DNA of 64,000 nt. It comes from Pseudomonas sp. CBZ-4. GTDB lineage: Bacteria; Pseudomonadota; Gammaproteobacteria; Pseudomonadales; Pseudomonadaceae. Both the position numbers and the translations under genes were made by a program. Below, piece after piece: positions 27,492 to 36,468 of this stretch; the stretch's first letter is position 1; each line of letters begins with the position of its first letter. The stretch covers positions 1 to 64,000 of the forward strand of contig NZ_ANNV01000164.1 in NCBI RefSeq assembly GCF_000346755.1, written 5' to 3'. The notes under the pieces are model-generated. The model was not told the DNA's origin. It saw only the letters and a list, made by a program, of their open reading frames with translations, and did no database searches.

Positions 27492-28259
27492 TTAGAACTT
27501 ATCTTTCCATGCCCTCAAGCTAGCAAACACCTCGGCCCCAGAGCGGTTGTCGCGGCCATTCCGTTCGTCCGCTTTTTGTTTAACGGATGTTTCAGAGGTG
27601 CGCAGGAAGGGGTTGGTACGCTTCTCCAGGGCCAGGTTGGACGGCAGCGTCATCTCGCCGCGGGCCCGCAGCTGGCGGACGTTTTCCACCCGTTCGGCGA
27701 TGTCGGTGTTGTGCGGTTCCACCGCCTGGGCAAACTTGAGGTTGCTTTGTGTGTATTCGTGGGTGCAGTACACCAAGGTGTCGGCAGGCAGAGACGCCAG
27801 ATGCTCAAGGGAGGCGTGCATCTGCTCCGGTGTCCCTTCGAACAGGCGCCCACAGCCGGCGGCGAACAAGGTGTCGCCAGAGAACAGTACGCCTTGGTGG
27901 TAGAAGGCGATATGGCCCAGGGTGTGTCCTGGCACGCTATAAACGTCGAAGTCCCAGCCCAGCACAGTGATGCGGTCGTTGTCGTCGAGGGCGACGTCCC
28001 GCGCCGGGATTTTTTCGTTCGCCGGGCCGTAGACCTTGGCGCCTGTAACACTTTTCAGTTGCTCGACACCGCCGACATGATCATGGTGATGGTGGGTGAT
28101 CAGGATGTCGCTGAGGGTCCAGCCGGGGTTCTGTTCGAGCCAGGCCAGCACAGGCGCGGCATCGCCAGGATCGACCACGGCGCAGCGCTGGGTCCGAGGG
28201 TCTTGTAACAACCAGATGTAGTTATCGGTGAAGGCGGGCAGGGCACTGATCTGTATCAT
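27492..28259 (-). CDS. gloB: Hydroxyacylglutathione hydrolase (glyoxalase II)
   Basis: This 255-residue metallo-beta-lactamase-fold enzyme hydrolyses S-lactoylglutathione to D-lactate and glutathione, the second step of methylglyoxal detoxification. The metal motif is THHHHDHVGG near residues 54-63, with later ligands in VPGHTLGH, FSGDTLF and CTHEYT. The C-terminal part carries KRTNPFLR, a glutathione-binding signature. ATG 28259 (MIQISALPAFTDNYIW) is the normal start. It is divergent from the methyltransferase gene across 65 bases. Confidence 0.96.
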   Translation of the reverse strand: MIQISALPAFTDNYIWLLQDPRTQRCAVVDPGDAAPVLAWLEQNPGWTLSDILITHHHHDHVGGVEQLKSVTGAKVYGPANEKIPARDVALDDNDRITVLGWDFDVYSVPGHTLGHIAFYHQGVLFSGDTLFAAGCGRLFEGTPEQMHASLEHLASLPADTLVYCTHEYTQSNLKFAQAVEPHNTDIAERVENVRQLRARGEMTLPSNLALEKRTNPFLRTSETSVKQKADERNGRDNRSGAEVFASLRAWKDKF

Positions 28260-28324
28260 TCTTCGATTCGCCAAGCTGAACACATTGGTGCATCTTAGAA
28301 CGTCTAGGCGAGTTGGAGAATGCA

Positions 28325-29083
28325 ATGACTGATAAAGCGTTCGCCCAGGCCGATCCTGAGTGGCTGGCCCTGATCAGCGCCGCCCGCGAATGGCTGTCGG
28401 GGCCGATCGGGCAATTTTTGCTGGATGAAGAGCGGCGCATGCTCGAAGACGAGCTGGGCCGGTTCTTTGGTGGCTATCTCGTGCATTACGGCCCCTCGGC
28501 CCAGACCCCGCCGTCCGCACCGCAGGTGCAACGCAATGTGCGCCTCGGCGCGCCGCTGCCGGGGGTGGAGATCGTCTGCGAGGAACAGGCGTGGCCGTTG
28601 AGCGAGCACGCCGCCGATGTGGTGGTGTTGCAGCATGGCCTGGATTTCTGCCTGTCGCCCCACGGCCTGCTGCGTGAAGCGGCGAGCAGCGTGCGCCCGG
28701 GTGGGCACTTGCTGATTGTCGGCATCAACCCCTGGAGCAGTTGGGGCCTGCGCCATGTGTTCGCCCACGACGGCCTGCGCCAGGCGCGCTGTATCTCGCC
28801 GTCACGGGTGGGTGACTGGCTGAACCTGCTGGGCTTCGCGCTGGAGAAACGCCGCTTCGGGTGCTATCGTCCGCCGCTTGCCTCGACCAAGTGGCAGGCC
28901 CGCCTGGCCGGCTGGGAACGCCGCGCGGGCGCCTGGCAGCTGTCCGGTGGCGGCTTCTATTTATTGGTGGCGCGCAAGATCGTGGTGGGCCTGCGGCCCG
29001 TGCGCCAGCTGCGGCGCGAACCCATGGGCAAGCTCGTGCCGATGCCGATGGCCAAGGTCAACCGCAAGCAAAGCGAACCGTAA
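28325..29083 (+). CDS. Class I SAM-dependent methyltransferase (YafS-like)
   Basis: This 252-residue protein is of the methyltransferase type 11 group. The usual glycine-rich SAM loop is degenerate, but the later strands are clear (ADVVVLQHGLDFCLSPHGLL, then VRPGGHLLIVGINPWS). The neighbourhood gloB / methyltransferase / rnhA / dnaQ is conserved in gamma-proteobacteria, where the gene is yafS; its substrate is unknown. GGAG lies eight bases before the ATG at 28325. The C-terminus is basic. Confidence 0.83.
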   Translation: MTDKAFAQADPEWLALISAAREWLSGPIGQFLLDEERRMLEDELGRFFGGYLVHYGPSAQTPPSAPQVQRNVRLGAPLPGVEIVCEEQAWPLSEHAADVVVLQHGLDFCLSPHGLLREAASSVRPGGHLLIVGINPWSSWGLRHVFAHDGLRQARCISPSRVGDWLNLLGFALEKRRFGCYRPPLASTKWQARLAGWERRAGAWQLSGGGFYLLVARKIVVGLRPVRQLRREPMGKLVPMPMAKVNRKQSEP

Positions 29084-29114
29084 AACTTCTTTTTGATTTC
29101 GAACCGAGTAACCG

Positions 29115-29567
29115 ATGACCGATACCGTAGAACTCTTCACCGATGGCGCCTGCAAGGGCAACCCGGGCCCTGGCGGCTGGGGCGCGTTGCTGGTGTGCAA
29201 GGGCGTGGAGAAGGAGCTGTGGGGCGGCGAAGCCAACACCACCAACAACCGCATGGAGCTGATGGGCGCGATTCGTGGCCTGGAAGAGCTCAAGCGCCGC
29301 TGCAATGTACTGCTGGTGACCGACTCGCAGTACGTGATGAAGGGCATCAACGAGTGGATGGTCAACTGGAAGAAGCGTGGCTGGAAGACTGCCGCCAAGG
29401 AACCGGTCAAAAATGCCGACCTGTGGCAACTGCTCGACGAGCAGTGCAATCGCCATGACATCACCTGGAAATGGGTGCGCGGGCACATCGGCCATCCTGG
29501 CAACGAACGCGCCGACCAGTTGGCCAACCGGGGTGTGGACGAAGTGCGCGGTTACAAGCAGAGCTGA
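29115..29567 (+). CDS. rnhA: Ribonuclease HI
   Basis: This 150-residue enzyme degrades the RNA strand of RNA:DNA hybrids in the cytoplasm. All four catalytic acids are visible: D10 (LFTDGACKGNPGPGGWG), the glutamate in NNRMELMG, the aspartate in VTDSQYV, and the last in NERADQLAN. The basic protrusion (WMVNWKKRGWKT) that binds hybrids is present. It lies 31 bases after the methyltransferase gene and near dnaQ, the conserved arrangement. Confidence 0.97.
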   Translation: MTDTVELFTDGACKGNPGPGGWGALLVCKGVEKELWGGEANTTNNRMELMGAIRGLEELKRRCNVLLVTDSQYVMKGINEWMVNWKKRGWKTAAKEPVKNADLWQLLDEQCNRHDITWKWVRGHIGHPGNERADQLANRGVDEVRGYKQS

Positions 29568-29570
29568 CGC

Positions 29571-29879
29571 CTACAGCGCGGCGATGGCCTGGGCCAATTG
29601 CATATCACTGTAGGTTTGCCCGGGCAGGCGTTCACGCACGTGCACCAGCGCCGACTCCAGGCGCACACCACGGATCGCGCCATCGCTGGCGACGAAGGCT
29701 TCGGCGTCATCCCTGGCGGCCTGCACAATCTTGTCATCCTTGAATGAAGAGCTGGTGCCCTTGGTGGCACTCATGGACAGGCTGACCAGAAAGTCGCTGG
29801 TCATGACGAAACTGGTGGCGTGTGCCGTGCAGGCGCTGCCCATCAGCAGCAGGGCGCATAGGGCTTTTGCAAGGTTCAT
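29571..29879 (-). CDS. DUF2388 family exported protein
   Basis: This 102-residue protein has a signal peptide (about residues 1-21, ending CTAHA) and the DUF2388 pattern TSFVMTSDFLVSLSMSAT, SSFKDDKIVQAARDDAEAFV, and a terminal YSDMQLAQAIAAL. The family is small, periplasmic, found in Pseudomonas, and of unknown function. It sits between rnhA and dnaQ on the opposite strand, only three bases from the rnhA stop. Confidence 0.88.
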   Translation of the reverse strand: MNLAKALCALLLMGSACTAHATSFVMTSDFLVSLSMSATKGTSSSFKDDKIVQAARDDAEAFVASDGAIRGVRLESALVHVRERLPGQTYSDMQLAQAIAAL

Positions 29880-30023
29880 GGGTTACGGTGATCCGTGACT
29901 GGCTGGGGCGTGCAGGCTAGCAAGGGCGCCTCGGACAAACTGCGGCGGCTTTGCAAAAGAGTGTAAGAAACTGTCGAAAAGCCAAGGCCCTGGGCCAGCC
30001 TTGGGCTGCTTGGGGCATGACGT

Positions 30024-30031
30024 GCTAATAT
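30024..30031 (+). promoter_or_regulatory. Probable dnaQ promoter (extended -10)
   Basis: TGC followed by TAATAT at 30026-30031 forms an extended -10 element 42 bases before the dnaQ start codon. No convincing -35 hexamer is present, which fits extended -10 promoters. Confidence 0.4.
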
Positions 30032-30073
30032 CCCGGCCTTTGAAATACACCACCCGTTGAGAGCTGAACCCTG

Positions 30074-30820
30074 ATGGCCATCCGATCCGTAGTACTCGAT
30101 ACCGAAACCACCGGCATGCCGGTGACCGATGGCCACCGGATCATTGAAATCGGCTGTGTCGAACTGATGGGGCGGCGCCTCACCGGCCGTCACTTCCACG
30201 TCTACCTGCAACCTGATCGCGACAGTGACGAAGGCGCGATTGGCGTCCACGGCATCACCGACGAATTCCTCAAAGGCAAGCCGCGCTTTGCCGAAGTGGC
30301 CGATGAGTTTTTCGAGTTCATCAACGGCGCCCAGCTGATCATCCATAACGCGGCGTTCGACGTCGGCTTTATCAATAACGAATTTGCCCTGATGGGGGCG
30401 ACGGATCGCGCGGACATTTCCAAGCACTGCTCGATCCTCGATACCCTGATGATGGCCCGTGAGCGCCACCCGGGTCAGCGCAACAGCCTCGATGCGTTGT
30501 GCAAACGGTATGGCGTCGACAACTCCGGCCGTGAACTCCACGGCGCCTTGCTCGACTCCGAGATTCTTGCCGACGTCTACCTGACCATGACCGGCGGGCA
30601 GACCAGCCTGTCCCTGGCCGGTAACGCCTCGGACGGCAGCGGCTCGGCGGAAGGCTCGGGTAACCGCCCTTCGGAAATCCGTCGCCTGTCGGCGGATCGC
30701 AAGCCCATCACCATCATCCGTGCCAGTGAGCAGGATTTGCTCGAGCATGCGCAGCGGCTGGAAGCGATCGCCAAGTCGGCGGGTGCGCCGGCACTGTGGA
30801 CTCAGTTGACCGAACAGTAA
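30074..30820 (+). CDS. dnaQ: DNA polymerase III epsilon subunit
   Basis: This 248-residue 3'-5' proofreading exonuclease acts in the replicative polymerase core. ExoI is DTETTG (9-14), ExoII lies in the IIHNAAFDVGFINNEF segment, and ExoIII in HGALLDSEILADVY. A clamp-binding motif QTSLSL follows the nuclease domain near residue 177, and the C-terminal tail binds the alpha subunit. The linker is Ser/Gly rich (DGSGSAEGSG). Confidence 0.97.
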   Translation: MAIRSVVLDTETTGMPVTDGHRIIEIGCVELMGRRLTGRHFHVYLQPDRDSDEGAIGVHGITDEFLKGKPRFAEVADEFFEFINGAQLIIHNAAFDVGFINNEFALMGATDRADISKHCSILDTLMMARERHPGQRNSLDALCKRYGVDNSGRELHGALLDSEILADVYLTMTGGQTSLSLAGNASDGSGSAEGSGNRPSEIRRLSADRKPITIIRASEQDLLEHAQRLEAIAKSAGAPALWTQLTEQ

Positions 30821-30845
30821 GGCCAGGCTGAATGCCATCCAAAAT

Positions 30846-30930
30846 GTGGGAGCTGGCTTGCCTGCGATAGCCTCACTGAGGTGTCACTGAAAGACCGAGG
30901 TGCCTGCATCGCAGGCAAGCTGGCTCCCAC
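30846..30930. repeat. REPIN 3 (GCTGGCTTGCCTGC type, imperfect)
   Basis: The inverted REP pair has arms at 30846-30868 and 30908-30930 that differ at two positions (GAGCTGGCTT against GAGCCAGCTT). It lies between dnaQ and the lysine decarboxylase gene. Confidence 0.93.
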
Positions 30931-31006
30931 ACAAGCCTGTTCCTACAGTGGAATGGCAGTGCTTTCAAAATCTTCATTCGCGTCATCGCCCCCCAGCTTC
31001 TACCCT

Positions 31007-31039
31007 TGAGTGCATAGCCCTCAGGACTGCAAGCACTCA
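31007..31039 (+). promoter_or_regulatory. Hairpin around the ldcA ribosome binding site
   Basis: TGAGTGC (31007-31013) and GCACTCA (31033-31039) pair over a 19-base loop holding the only Shine-Dalgarno-like sequence (AGGA, 31023-31026). The 3' arm runs into the A of the start codon. A translational role is possible but unproven. Confidence 0.3.
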
Positions 31040-33294
31040 TGTACAAAGACCTGAAGTTCCCAGTGCTTATCGTGCATCGTGACATCAAGGCCGACACCGT
31101 CGCCGGTGACCGGGTTCGCGGCATCGCCCGAGAGTTGGAACAAGAAGGCTTCAGTATTTTTTCCGCCGTGGACTACGCCGAAGGCCGGCTGGTGGCGTCC
31201 ACCCATCATGGTTTGGCGTGCATGCTGATCGCCGCCGAAGGCGCCGGCGAGAATACCCACCTGCTGCAAAACATGGTCGAGCTGATCCGCCTCGCGCGGC
31301 TGCGGGCGCCCAACCTGCCGATCTTCGCCCTGGGTGAGCAAGTCACCCTGGAAAACGCGCCAGCCGATGCCATGAGCGAGCTCAACCAACTGCGCGGCAT
31401 TCTCTATCTGTTCGAAGACACCGTACCGTTTCTCGCCCGCCAAGTGGCCCGCGCCGCCCGCACGTACCTGGATGGCCTGCTGCCGCCATTCTTCAAGGCG
31501 CTGGTGCAACACACCGCCGACTCCAACTATTCCTGGCACACCCCCGGCCATGGCGGCGGCGTGGCCTATCGCAAGAGCCCGGTGGGACAGGCGTTTCATC
31601 AGTTCTTCGGGGAAAACACCTTGCGTTCGGACTTGTCGGTGTCCGTGCCGGAGCTGGGTTCGCTGCTGGACCACACCGGCCCGCTGGCCGAAGCGGAAGC
31701 CCGCGCCGCGCGCAACTTCGGTGCCGACCATACGTTCTTCGTGATCAACGGCACGTCTACCGCGAACAAGATCGTCTGGCACTCCATGGTCGGGCGCGAC
31801 GACCTGGTGCTGGTGGACCGCAACTGCCACAAGTCGGTGCTGCATTCGATCATCATGACCGGCGCGATCCCGCTGTACCTGTGCCCGGAGCGCAACGAAC
31901 TGGGAATCATCGGCCCGATTCCATTGAGTGAATTCAGCCCCGAGTCGATTCGCGCCAAGATCGACGCCAGCCCATTGACCCGTGGCCGGCCGCCGAAGGT
32001 GAAGATGGCGGTGGTGACCAATTCCACCTACGACGGGCTGTGCTACAACGCCGAACTGATCAAGCAGCAATTGGGCAACAGTGTCGAGGTGCTGCACTTT
32101 GACGAAGCCTGGTATGCCTACGCGGCGTTTCACGAGTTCTTCGCCGGGCGCTACGGCATGGGCACCTCGCGCACGCCGGATAGCCCGCTGGTGTTCACCA
32201 CGCATTCCACGCACAAGCTGCTGGCCGCGTTCAGCCAGGCCTCGATGATCCACGTGCAGGACGGTGGCGCGCGCCAACTGGACCGCGACCGTTTCAACGA
32301 AGCGTTCATGATGCATATCTCCACCTCGCCGCAGTACAGCATCATCGCCTCGCTCGACGTGGCCTCGGCCATGATGGAAGGCCCGGCCGGGCGCTCGCTG
32401 TTGCAGGAAATGTTCGACGAGGCCCTGAGTTTTCGCCGCGCCCTGGCCAACCTGCGCCAGCATATCGCTGCCGAAGACTGGTGGTTCTCCATCTGGCAGC
32501 CGCCCTCTGTCGCCGGCATCGACCGCGTGGCGACGGCCGACTGGTTGTTGCACCCCGAGGATGATTGGCACGGCTTTGGTGACGTGGCCGAGGACTACGT
32601 CCTGCTGGACCCGATCAAGGTCACGCTGGTGATGCCCGGCCTGAATGCTGGCGGAGCGCTGAGCGATTGCGGGATTCCGGCAGCGGTGGTCAGCAAGTTC
32701 CTCTGGGAGCGCGGGCTGGTGGTGGAGAAAACCGGGCTGTATTCCTTTCTTGTGCTGTTTTCCATGGGCATCACCAAAGGCAAGTGGAGTACCTTGCTCA
32801 CCGAGCTGCTTGAATTCAAACGCAGCTACGACGCCAATATCAGCCTCGCCAGTTGCTTGCCCTCGGTCTATGCCCAAGGCACCGTGCGCTATCAGGGCCT
32901 GGGGTTGCGCGACCTGTGCGACCAATTGCACAGCTGCTATCGCAGCAACGCCACGGCCAAACACCTCAAGCGCATGTACACCGTGTTGCCGGAAATCGCG
33001 ATGAAACCGGCGGATGCCTATGACCAACTGGTGAGGGGCGAAGTGGAGGCGGTTTCCATCGATGCCTTGCCAGGACGCATCGCAGCGGTGATGCTGGTGC
33101 CTTATCCGCCGGGCATTCCGCTGATCATGCCAGGGGAGCGCTTTACCGAGTCGACACGCTCGATCATCGACTACCTGGCATTTGCCCGTACGTTCGATAG
33201 CAGCTTCCCCGGCTTTGTCGCGGATGTTCACGGGTTGCAACACGAAGACGACGGCAGTGGTCGTTGTTACACCGTCGATTGCATCAAGGGTTAA
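31039..33294 (+). CDS. ldcA: Lysine decarboxylase (Orn/Lys/Arg decarboxylase family)
   Basis: This 751-residue PLP enzyme converts lysine to cadaverine and CO2. An N-terminal receiver-like wing domain (about 1-130) precedes the aminotransferase-fold core: WHTPGHGGGVAYRKS, VINGTSTANK, and PLP lysine K393 in HSTHK. Length and sequence agree with my recollection of P. aeruginosa LdcA, whose family favours lysine. Genes upstream are also in the P. aeruginosa order, but the cadaverine/lysine antiporter gene that follows ldcA there is absent. Confidence 0.9.
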   Translation: MYKDLKFPVLIVHRDIKADTVAGDRVRGIARELEQEGFSIFSAVDYAEGRLVASTHHGLACMLIAAEGAGENTHLLQNMVELIRLARLRAPNLPIFALGEQVTLENAPADAMSELNQLRGILYLFEDTVPFLARQVARAARTYLDGLLPPFFKALVQHTADSNYSWHTPGHGGGVAYRKSPVGQAFHQFFGENTLRSDLSVSVPELGSLLDHTGPLAEAEARAARNFGADHTFFVINGTSTANKIVWHSMVGRDDLVLVDRNCHKSVLHSIIMTGAIPLYLCPERNELGIIGPIPLSEFSPESIRAKIDASPLTRGRPPKVKMAVVTNSTYDGLCYNAELIKQQLGNSVEVLHFDEAWYAYAAFHEFFAGRYGMGTSRTPDSPLVFTTHSTHKLLAAFSQASMIHVQDGGARQLDRDRFNEAFMMHISTSPQYSIIASLDVASAMMEGPAGRSLLQEMFDEALSFRRALANLRQHIAAEDWWFSIWQPPSVAGIDRVATADWLLHPEDDWHGFGDVAEDYVLLDPIKVTLVMPGLNAGGALSDCGIPAAVVSKFLWERGLVVEKTGLYSFLVLFSMGITKGKWSTLLTELLEFKRSYDANISLASCLPSVYAQGTVRYQGLGLRDLCDQLHSCYRSNATAKHLKRMYTVLPEIAMKPADAYDQLVRGEVEAVSIDALPGRIAAVMLVPYPPGIPLIMPGERFTESTRSIIDYLAFARTFDSSFPGFVADVHGLQHEDDGSGRCYTVDCIKG

Positions 33295-33302
33295 GGATGT
33301 TT

Positions 33303-33884
33303 ATGCAAGCTGTAATGAACCCGAAGTATCCAGGGCTCAGTGTGCGGGTCGCCGACGAGGGCTTCGATGCCTACGTGTGGGGCAATGACTTCAGTTTTGA
33401 GGTCAGCGCCTATGCTGTACCGGAGATGGGTGTGCGGGTCGATCAATGGCCTTTGGAGCGCATCCTGCCGTACCGCAAGTGTTATGGGATTGACCCGGAA
33501 GAGTTCGCCAGTTTCCGCGACGCGCCCGACAGCGCAGTCTTCATGGCCTACCTCGACGACCAGGCGGTGGGCCACATCGTGGTCAGCACCAACTGGAATG
33601 GTTTTGCCCACGTCGATGAGCTGGCGGTGGCCTTGCCCGCACGGCGTCATGGTGTGGCCAAGGCGCTGCTGGACGTGGCGCAATTCTGGAGTCGCAAGAA
33701 AAACCTGCCGGGCATGATGCTCGAAACCCAGAACAACAACCTCGGCGCCTGCCGCCTGTACGAGCGTTGCGGCTACGTGATGGGCGGTATCGACCACCTG
33801 CGCTATCGCGGCATCGACCCGCAGACCCGTGAGGTGGCGATTTTCTGGTATCGGCTGTTCAAGAGCGAAGTCGCCAAGCCTTAG
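33303..33884 (+). CDS. GNAT family N-acetyltransferase
   Basis: This product of about 193 residues has a GNAT core: VGHIVVSTNWNGFAHVDELAV, the acetyl-CoA loop ARRHGVAKALLDVAQFW, and the C-terminal NNLGACRLYERCGYVMGG. I prefer ATG 33303 because AAGGA (33293-33297) lies five bases before it; ATG 33297 and 33315 are alternatives. It begins eight bases after the ldcA stop, so it is probably cotranscribed. Its substrate is unknown; a polyamine such as cadaverine would suit the context but is a guess. Confidence 0.88.
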   Translation: MQAVMNPKYPGLSVRVADEGFDAYVWGNDFSFEVSAYAVPEMGVRVDQWPLERILPYRKCYGIDPEEFASFRDAPDSAVFMAYLDDQAVGHIVVSTNWNGFAHVDELAVALPARRHGVAKALLDVAQFWSRKKNLPGMMLETQNNNLGACRLYERCGYVMGGIDHLRYRGIDPQTREVAIFWYRLFKSEVAKP

Positions 33885-34774
33885 CCCGCCAACAGGTCTT
33901 GCGCCTTCTGCGTGACAATCTCCAGCAACGCGTTCAGTGCTGGAGAGGTTGCGCCGTCCTTGAGGGTCAGCGCATAGAGGTTGACCATGATCGGCGGTGA
34001 CAGCGGGCACGCATCCAGCCCGGCATCCCGTGCGCCGAAAGCCGTGAACGGATCGACGATCGCCAGGCCTTCGCCGGCTTCGACCATGCTGCGCATCATC
34101 TGGTAGGTCTGCACGCGTGTCTGCACCACCGGCAGTGGGCGCAAGGCTTGCAGCTTGGCGTCCAGCAGGCGGCTCAGCGGGTCCTGGCCCTCCAGGCCGA
34201 TCATCGCCTGCCCGGCCAGGTCGGCCAGCGCGATGTACTTCTGCTTGGGCTTGAGCCAGCCGTGGGGCGCGAGCAATTGCAGCTTGCCCTGGGCCAGCAC
34301 CGTACTCTGGATTTGTGCGTGTTCCGGGTCATGCAGGCTCAGGCCGACCTCGGCTTCGTGCAGCAACAGGCTTCTGACAATTTCACGGGTTGGTTGGCTG
34401 GACAGGTTGCACGGGGTGTCCTGGAAGCGTCGGCGCAGCACTGCAATGCTTTGCGGCAGCAGTTGATTGGCCAGCGGCGGGGTGCACAAGGCGCGCAGGG
34501 GCGGGGCATGATGGTGTTTCAAGCGGCTGGCCAGGCGTTGCACCGGTTCCAGCGCCTCGTACACCTGGGCGATGCTGGCTTGCAGCTCCAGGGTTTCGCG
34601 CGTGGCCTGCAAGCGCCCGCGCACGCTGGCGAACAGCATGAAGCCCAATTGTTGCTCGGCGTCCTTGAGCGCGGCATCCACATCGCCCACGGGGAGTTGC
34701 AACCATTCGGCGGCCGTGCCGAGGTGTCCGGTCTGCAAGATGGCCTGAATCACTTCGATATGACGTAAACGCAT
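33881..34774 (-). CDS. LysR family transcriptional regulator
   Basis: This 297-residue regulator has an N-terminal winged helix (RHIEVIQAILQTGHLGTAAEWL) and a C-terminal periplasmic-binding-like effector domain (residues about 90-295). The third helix is unusual: the common Ser-Gln-Pro-Ala core is replaced by QLPVGDVDAAL. It converges with the acetyltransferase gene (four-base overlap) and diverges from the small gene at 34884. Its target is unclear; the ldcA-acetyltransferase pair or itself are the nearest candidates. Confidence 0.9.
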   Translation of the reverse strand: MRLRHIEVIQAILQTGHLGTAAEWLQLPVGDVDAALKDAEQQLGFMLFASVRGRLQATRETLELQASIAQVYEALEPVQRLASRLKHHHAPPLRALCTPPLANQLLPQSIAVLRRRFQDTPCNLSSQPTREIVRSLLLHEAEVGLSLHDPEHAQIQSTVLAQGKLQLLAPHGWLKPKQKYIALADLAGQAMIGLEGQDPLSRLLDAKLQALRPLPVVQTRVQTYQMMRSMVEAGEGLAIVDPFTAFGARDAGLDACPLSPPIMVNLYALTLKDGATSPALNALLEIVTQKAQDLLAG

Positions 34775-34883
34775 CGGCGGAGTCTATGTGCAGCGCGCCG
34801 GGGATTCAATAGAATGGCTGCGCTGATCAACAACGACCAAAGCCGGCTCCCGGCACTTACAACAAAAACAGGTCTGGTCCCAT

Positions 34884-35228
34884 ATGCCTCTACCCTCGAC
34901 ATTCTTCGGGGTAACGGCCAAGCAACTCCTGGTTCTGGTGACCGTGGGGTGTGTGGCTGCTTATCTCTTCGACCTTAATGACAACACCACGCCGGACAAT
35001 CTGGCACTGGAAGCGTTTGTCCGCTCACAGGGGCAGGTGACCGAGCAGGTGGGGGCGGTGCTGGACATTGCGCTGGTCAGGCAAGTGGTCGCGCACCCCA
35101 GCAATAACGCGGCGGGCTACAAGCGTTCGCTGTATGCCGTAGAGGGCGAGCGGGGGAAGGTGCTGGTGGCGCTGAAGGAGGTGGAGGGTGAGCAGGGGAT
35201 AGAGGTCACGCAGATCCGTCGCCCGTGA
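34884..35228 (+). CDS. Small membrane-anchored protein, unknown function
   Basis: This 114-residue protein has one N-terminal hydrophobic segment (about residues 12-28, KQLLVLVTVGCVAAYLF) and a C-terminal domain of about 85 residues that looks alpha/beta and probably periplasmic (LALEAFVRSQGQVTEQVG; LYAVEGERGKVLVALKEV). No family is recognised. It diverges from the LysR gene and converges on the gene at 35290. Confidence 0.65.
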   Translation: MPLPSTFFGVTAKQLLVLVTVGCVAAYLFDLNDNTTPDNLALEAFVRSQGQVTEQVGAVLDIALVRQVVAHPSNNAAGYKRSLYAVEGERGKVLVALKEVEGEQGIEVTQIRRP

Positions 35229-35289
35229 TCACCCCGGCCCAGTCAACGCCGTGCATGGCCAGGACTGAGCGGGTAGACAGGGCGCGGTC

Positions 35290-35526
35290 TTATGAAGCGA
35301 GGGTCGTTTCCGATTCGCGCACAATGATGATGCCCGACTGAATCAATTTGAATTCATCGCCTTCCAGCTTTTCTACACGGTCGCCAATGGCCAGCTTGTA
35401 GGTGGTGGTAGGCGCCGAGCCAGCCACATCGCCTTGCGCCGGGTTGGATTCCTGGAACTCATGCACCGAATACACACGTCCCTCTGCGTCTCTGGCATGA
35501 AACTGTCCGACTAGTACTGCTGCCAT
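35290..35526 (-). CDS. Conserved-type small protein, unknown function
   Basis: This 78-residue soluble protein (MAAVLVGQFHARDAEGRVYS) is rich in short beta segments and ends KLIQSGIIIVRESETTLAS. ATG 35526 has GAGG ten bases upstream; the frame runs nine codons further without a better start. No signal peptide or metal motif is seen. The 216 bases between it and the FMN reductase hold both divergent promoters, which I could not define. Confidence 0.65.
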   Translation of the reverse strand: MAAVLVGQFHARDAEGRVYSVHEFQESNPAQGDVAGSAPTTTYKLAIGDRVEKLEGDEFKLIQSGIIIVRESETTLAS

Positions 35527-35742
35527 CTGTTTAGAACCTCTGGAGATAATCACTCATTTGCGGTTCTGTAGACCGTCATGGAGCGGTGTAGTTTACCTAC
35601 GTGAAAAAAATACTATTCGCTGTCGTTTTAAGGCTATTCCTACAAGGCAAGGCACTTGGGGGATTCTCAAAACCTTCTGGTGAACGTGCCGCGAAGACTC
35701 TATAACTACAAGTTCCTTTAGTTAGACGTCGGGAAAACCTCC

Positions 35743-36300
35743 ATGAGCAAGGTCTACACGATTGCCGTCCTGGTTGGCAGCTTGAGAAAAGAGTCGATCA
35801 ACCGCAAGGTCGCCCTGGCCTTGGCCGCACTGGCCCCTGCCAACCTCACGTTGAACATCGTCGAAATTGGCGACTTGCCGCTCTACAACGAAGACATTGA
35901 CGGCGCGACACCGCCGGCAGCCTACAGTAGTTTCCGTCAACAGGTGAGTTCATCCGACGCGGTGTTGTTCGTGACCCCGGAATACAACCGCTCCGTGCCG
36001 GCACCGCTGAAGAATGCGATTGATGTGGGCTCGCGCCCGTATGGCAAAAGTGCCTGGAGCGGCAAGCCGGGCGCGATCATCAGCGTGTCGCCGGGCGCCA
36101 TCGGTGGCTTTGGTGCCAACCATCATCTGCGCCAGTCCCTGGTGTTCCTCGATGTGCCGTGCATGCAGCAGCCGGAAGCCTACCTGGGCGGTGCGGGGAG
36201 TGTGTTTGACGAGGCTGGCAAGCTATCGGAAAAGACCCGGCCGTTCTTGCAGGCGTTTATTGATGCCTATGGCCAGTGGGTTGCCAAGCAAAAAGCCTGA
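35743..36300 (+). CDS. NADPH-dependent FMN reductase
   Basis: This 185-residue flavodoxin-fold enzyme belongs to the ChrR/YieF/ArsH-like group. Signatures are VGSLRKESINRKVALAL (FMN phosphate loop), VTPEYNRSVPAPLKNAID (family hallmark), and GAIGGFGANHHLRQSL. Members reduce quinones, chromate or azo dyes with NAD(P)H through FMN and often protect against oxidative stress. It is a single gene ending in a REPIN. Confidence 0.93.
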   Translation: MSKVYTIAVLVGSLRKESINRKVALALAALAPANLTLNIVEIGDLPLYNEDIDGATPPAAYSSFRQQVSSSDAVLFVTPEYNRSVPAPLKNAIDVGSRPYGKSAWSGKPGAIISVSPGAIGGFGANHHLRQSLVFLDVPCMQQPEAYLGGAGSVFDEAGKLSEKTRPFLQAFIDAYGQWVAKQKA

Positions 36301-36320
36301 CTTGGTAATGAGATCAAAAT

Positions 36321-36407
36321 GTGGGAGCGGGCTTGCCCGCGATTGCGGTAGATCAGTGAAGGTGACTTTGACTGACACACCGCCATCGCGGGCAAGCCCG
36401 CTCCCAC
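36321..36407. repeat. REPIN 4 (GCGGGCTTGCCCGC type)
   Basis: Perfect 23-base inverted arms (36321-36343, 36385-36407) of the same type as REPIN 1 lie between two convergent genes. The hairpin may help end both transcripts. Confidence 0.95.
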
Positions 36408-36468
36408 ATTTGGATGTGTGGCAGGCCTGGCATCCGAGTCCACTGCCAAGCCCACTCACCCATGGGAT

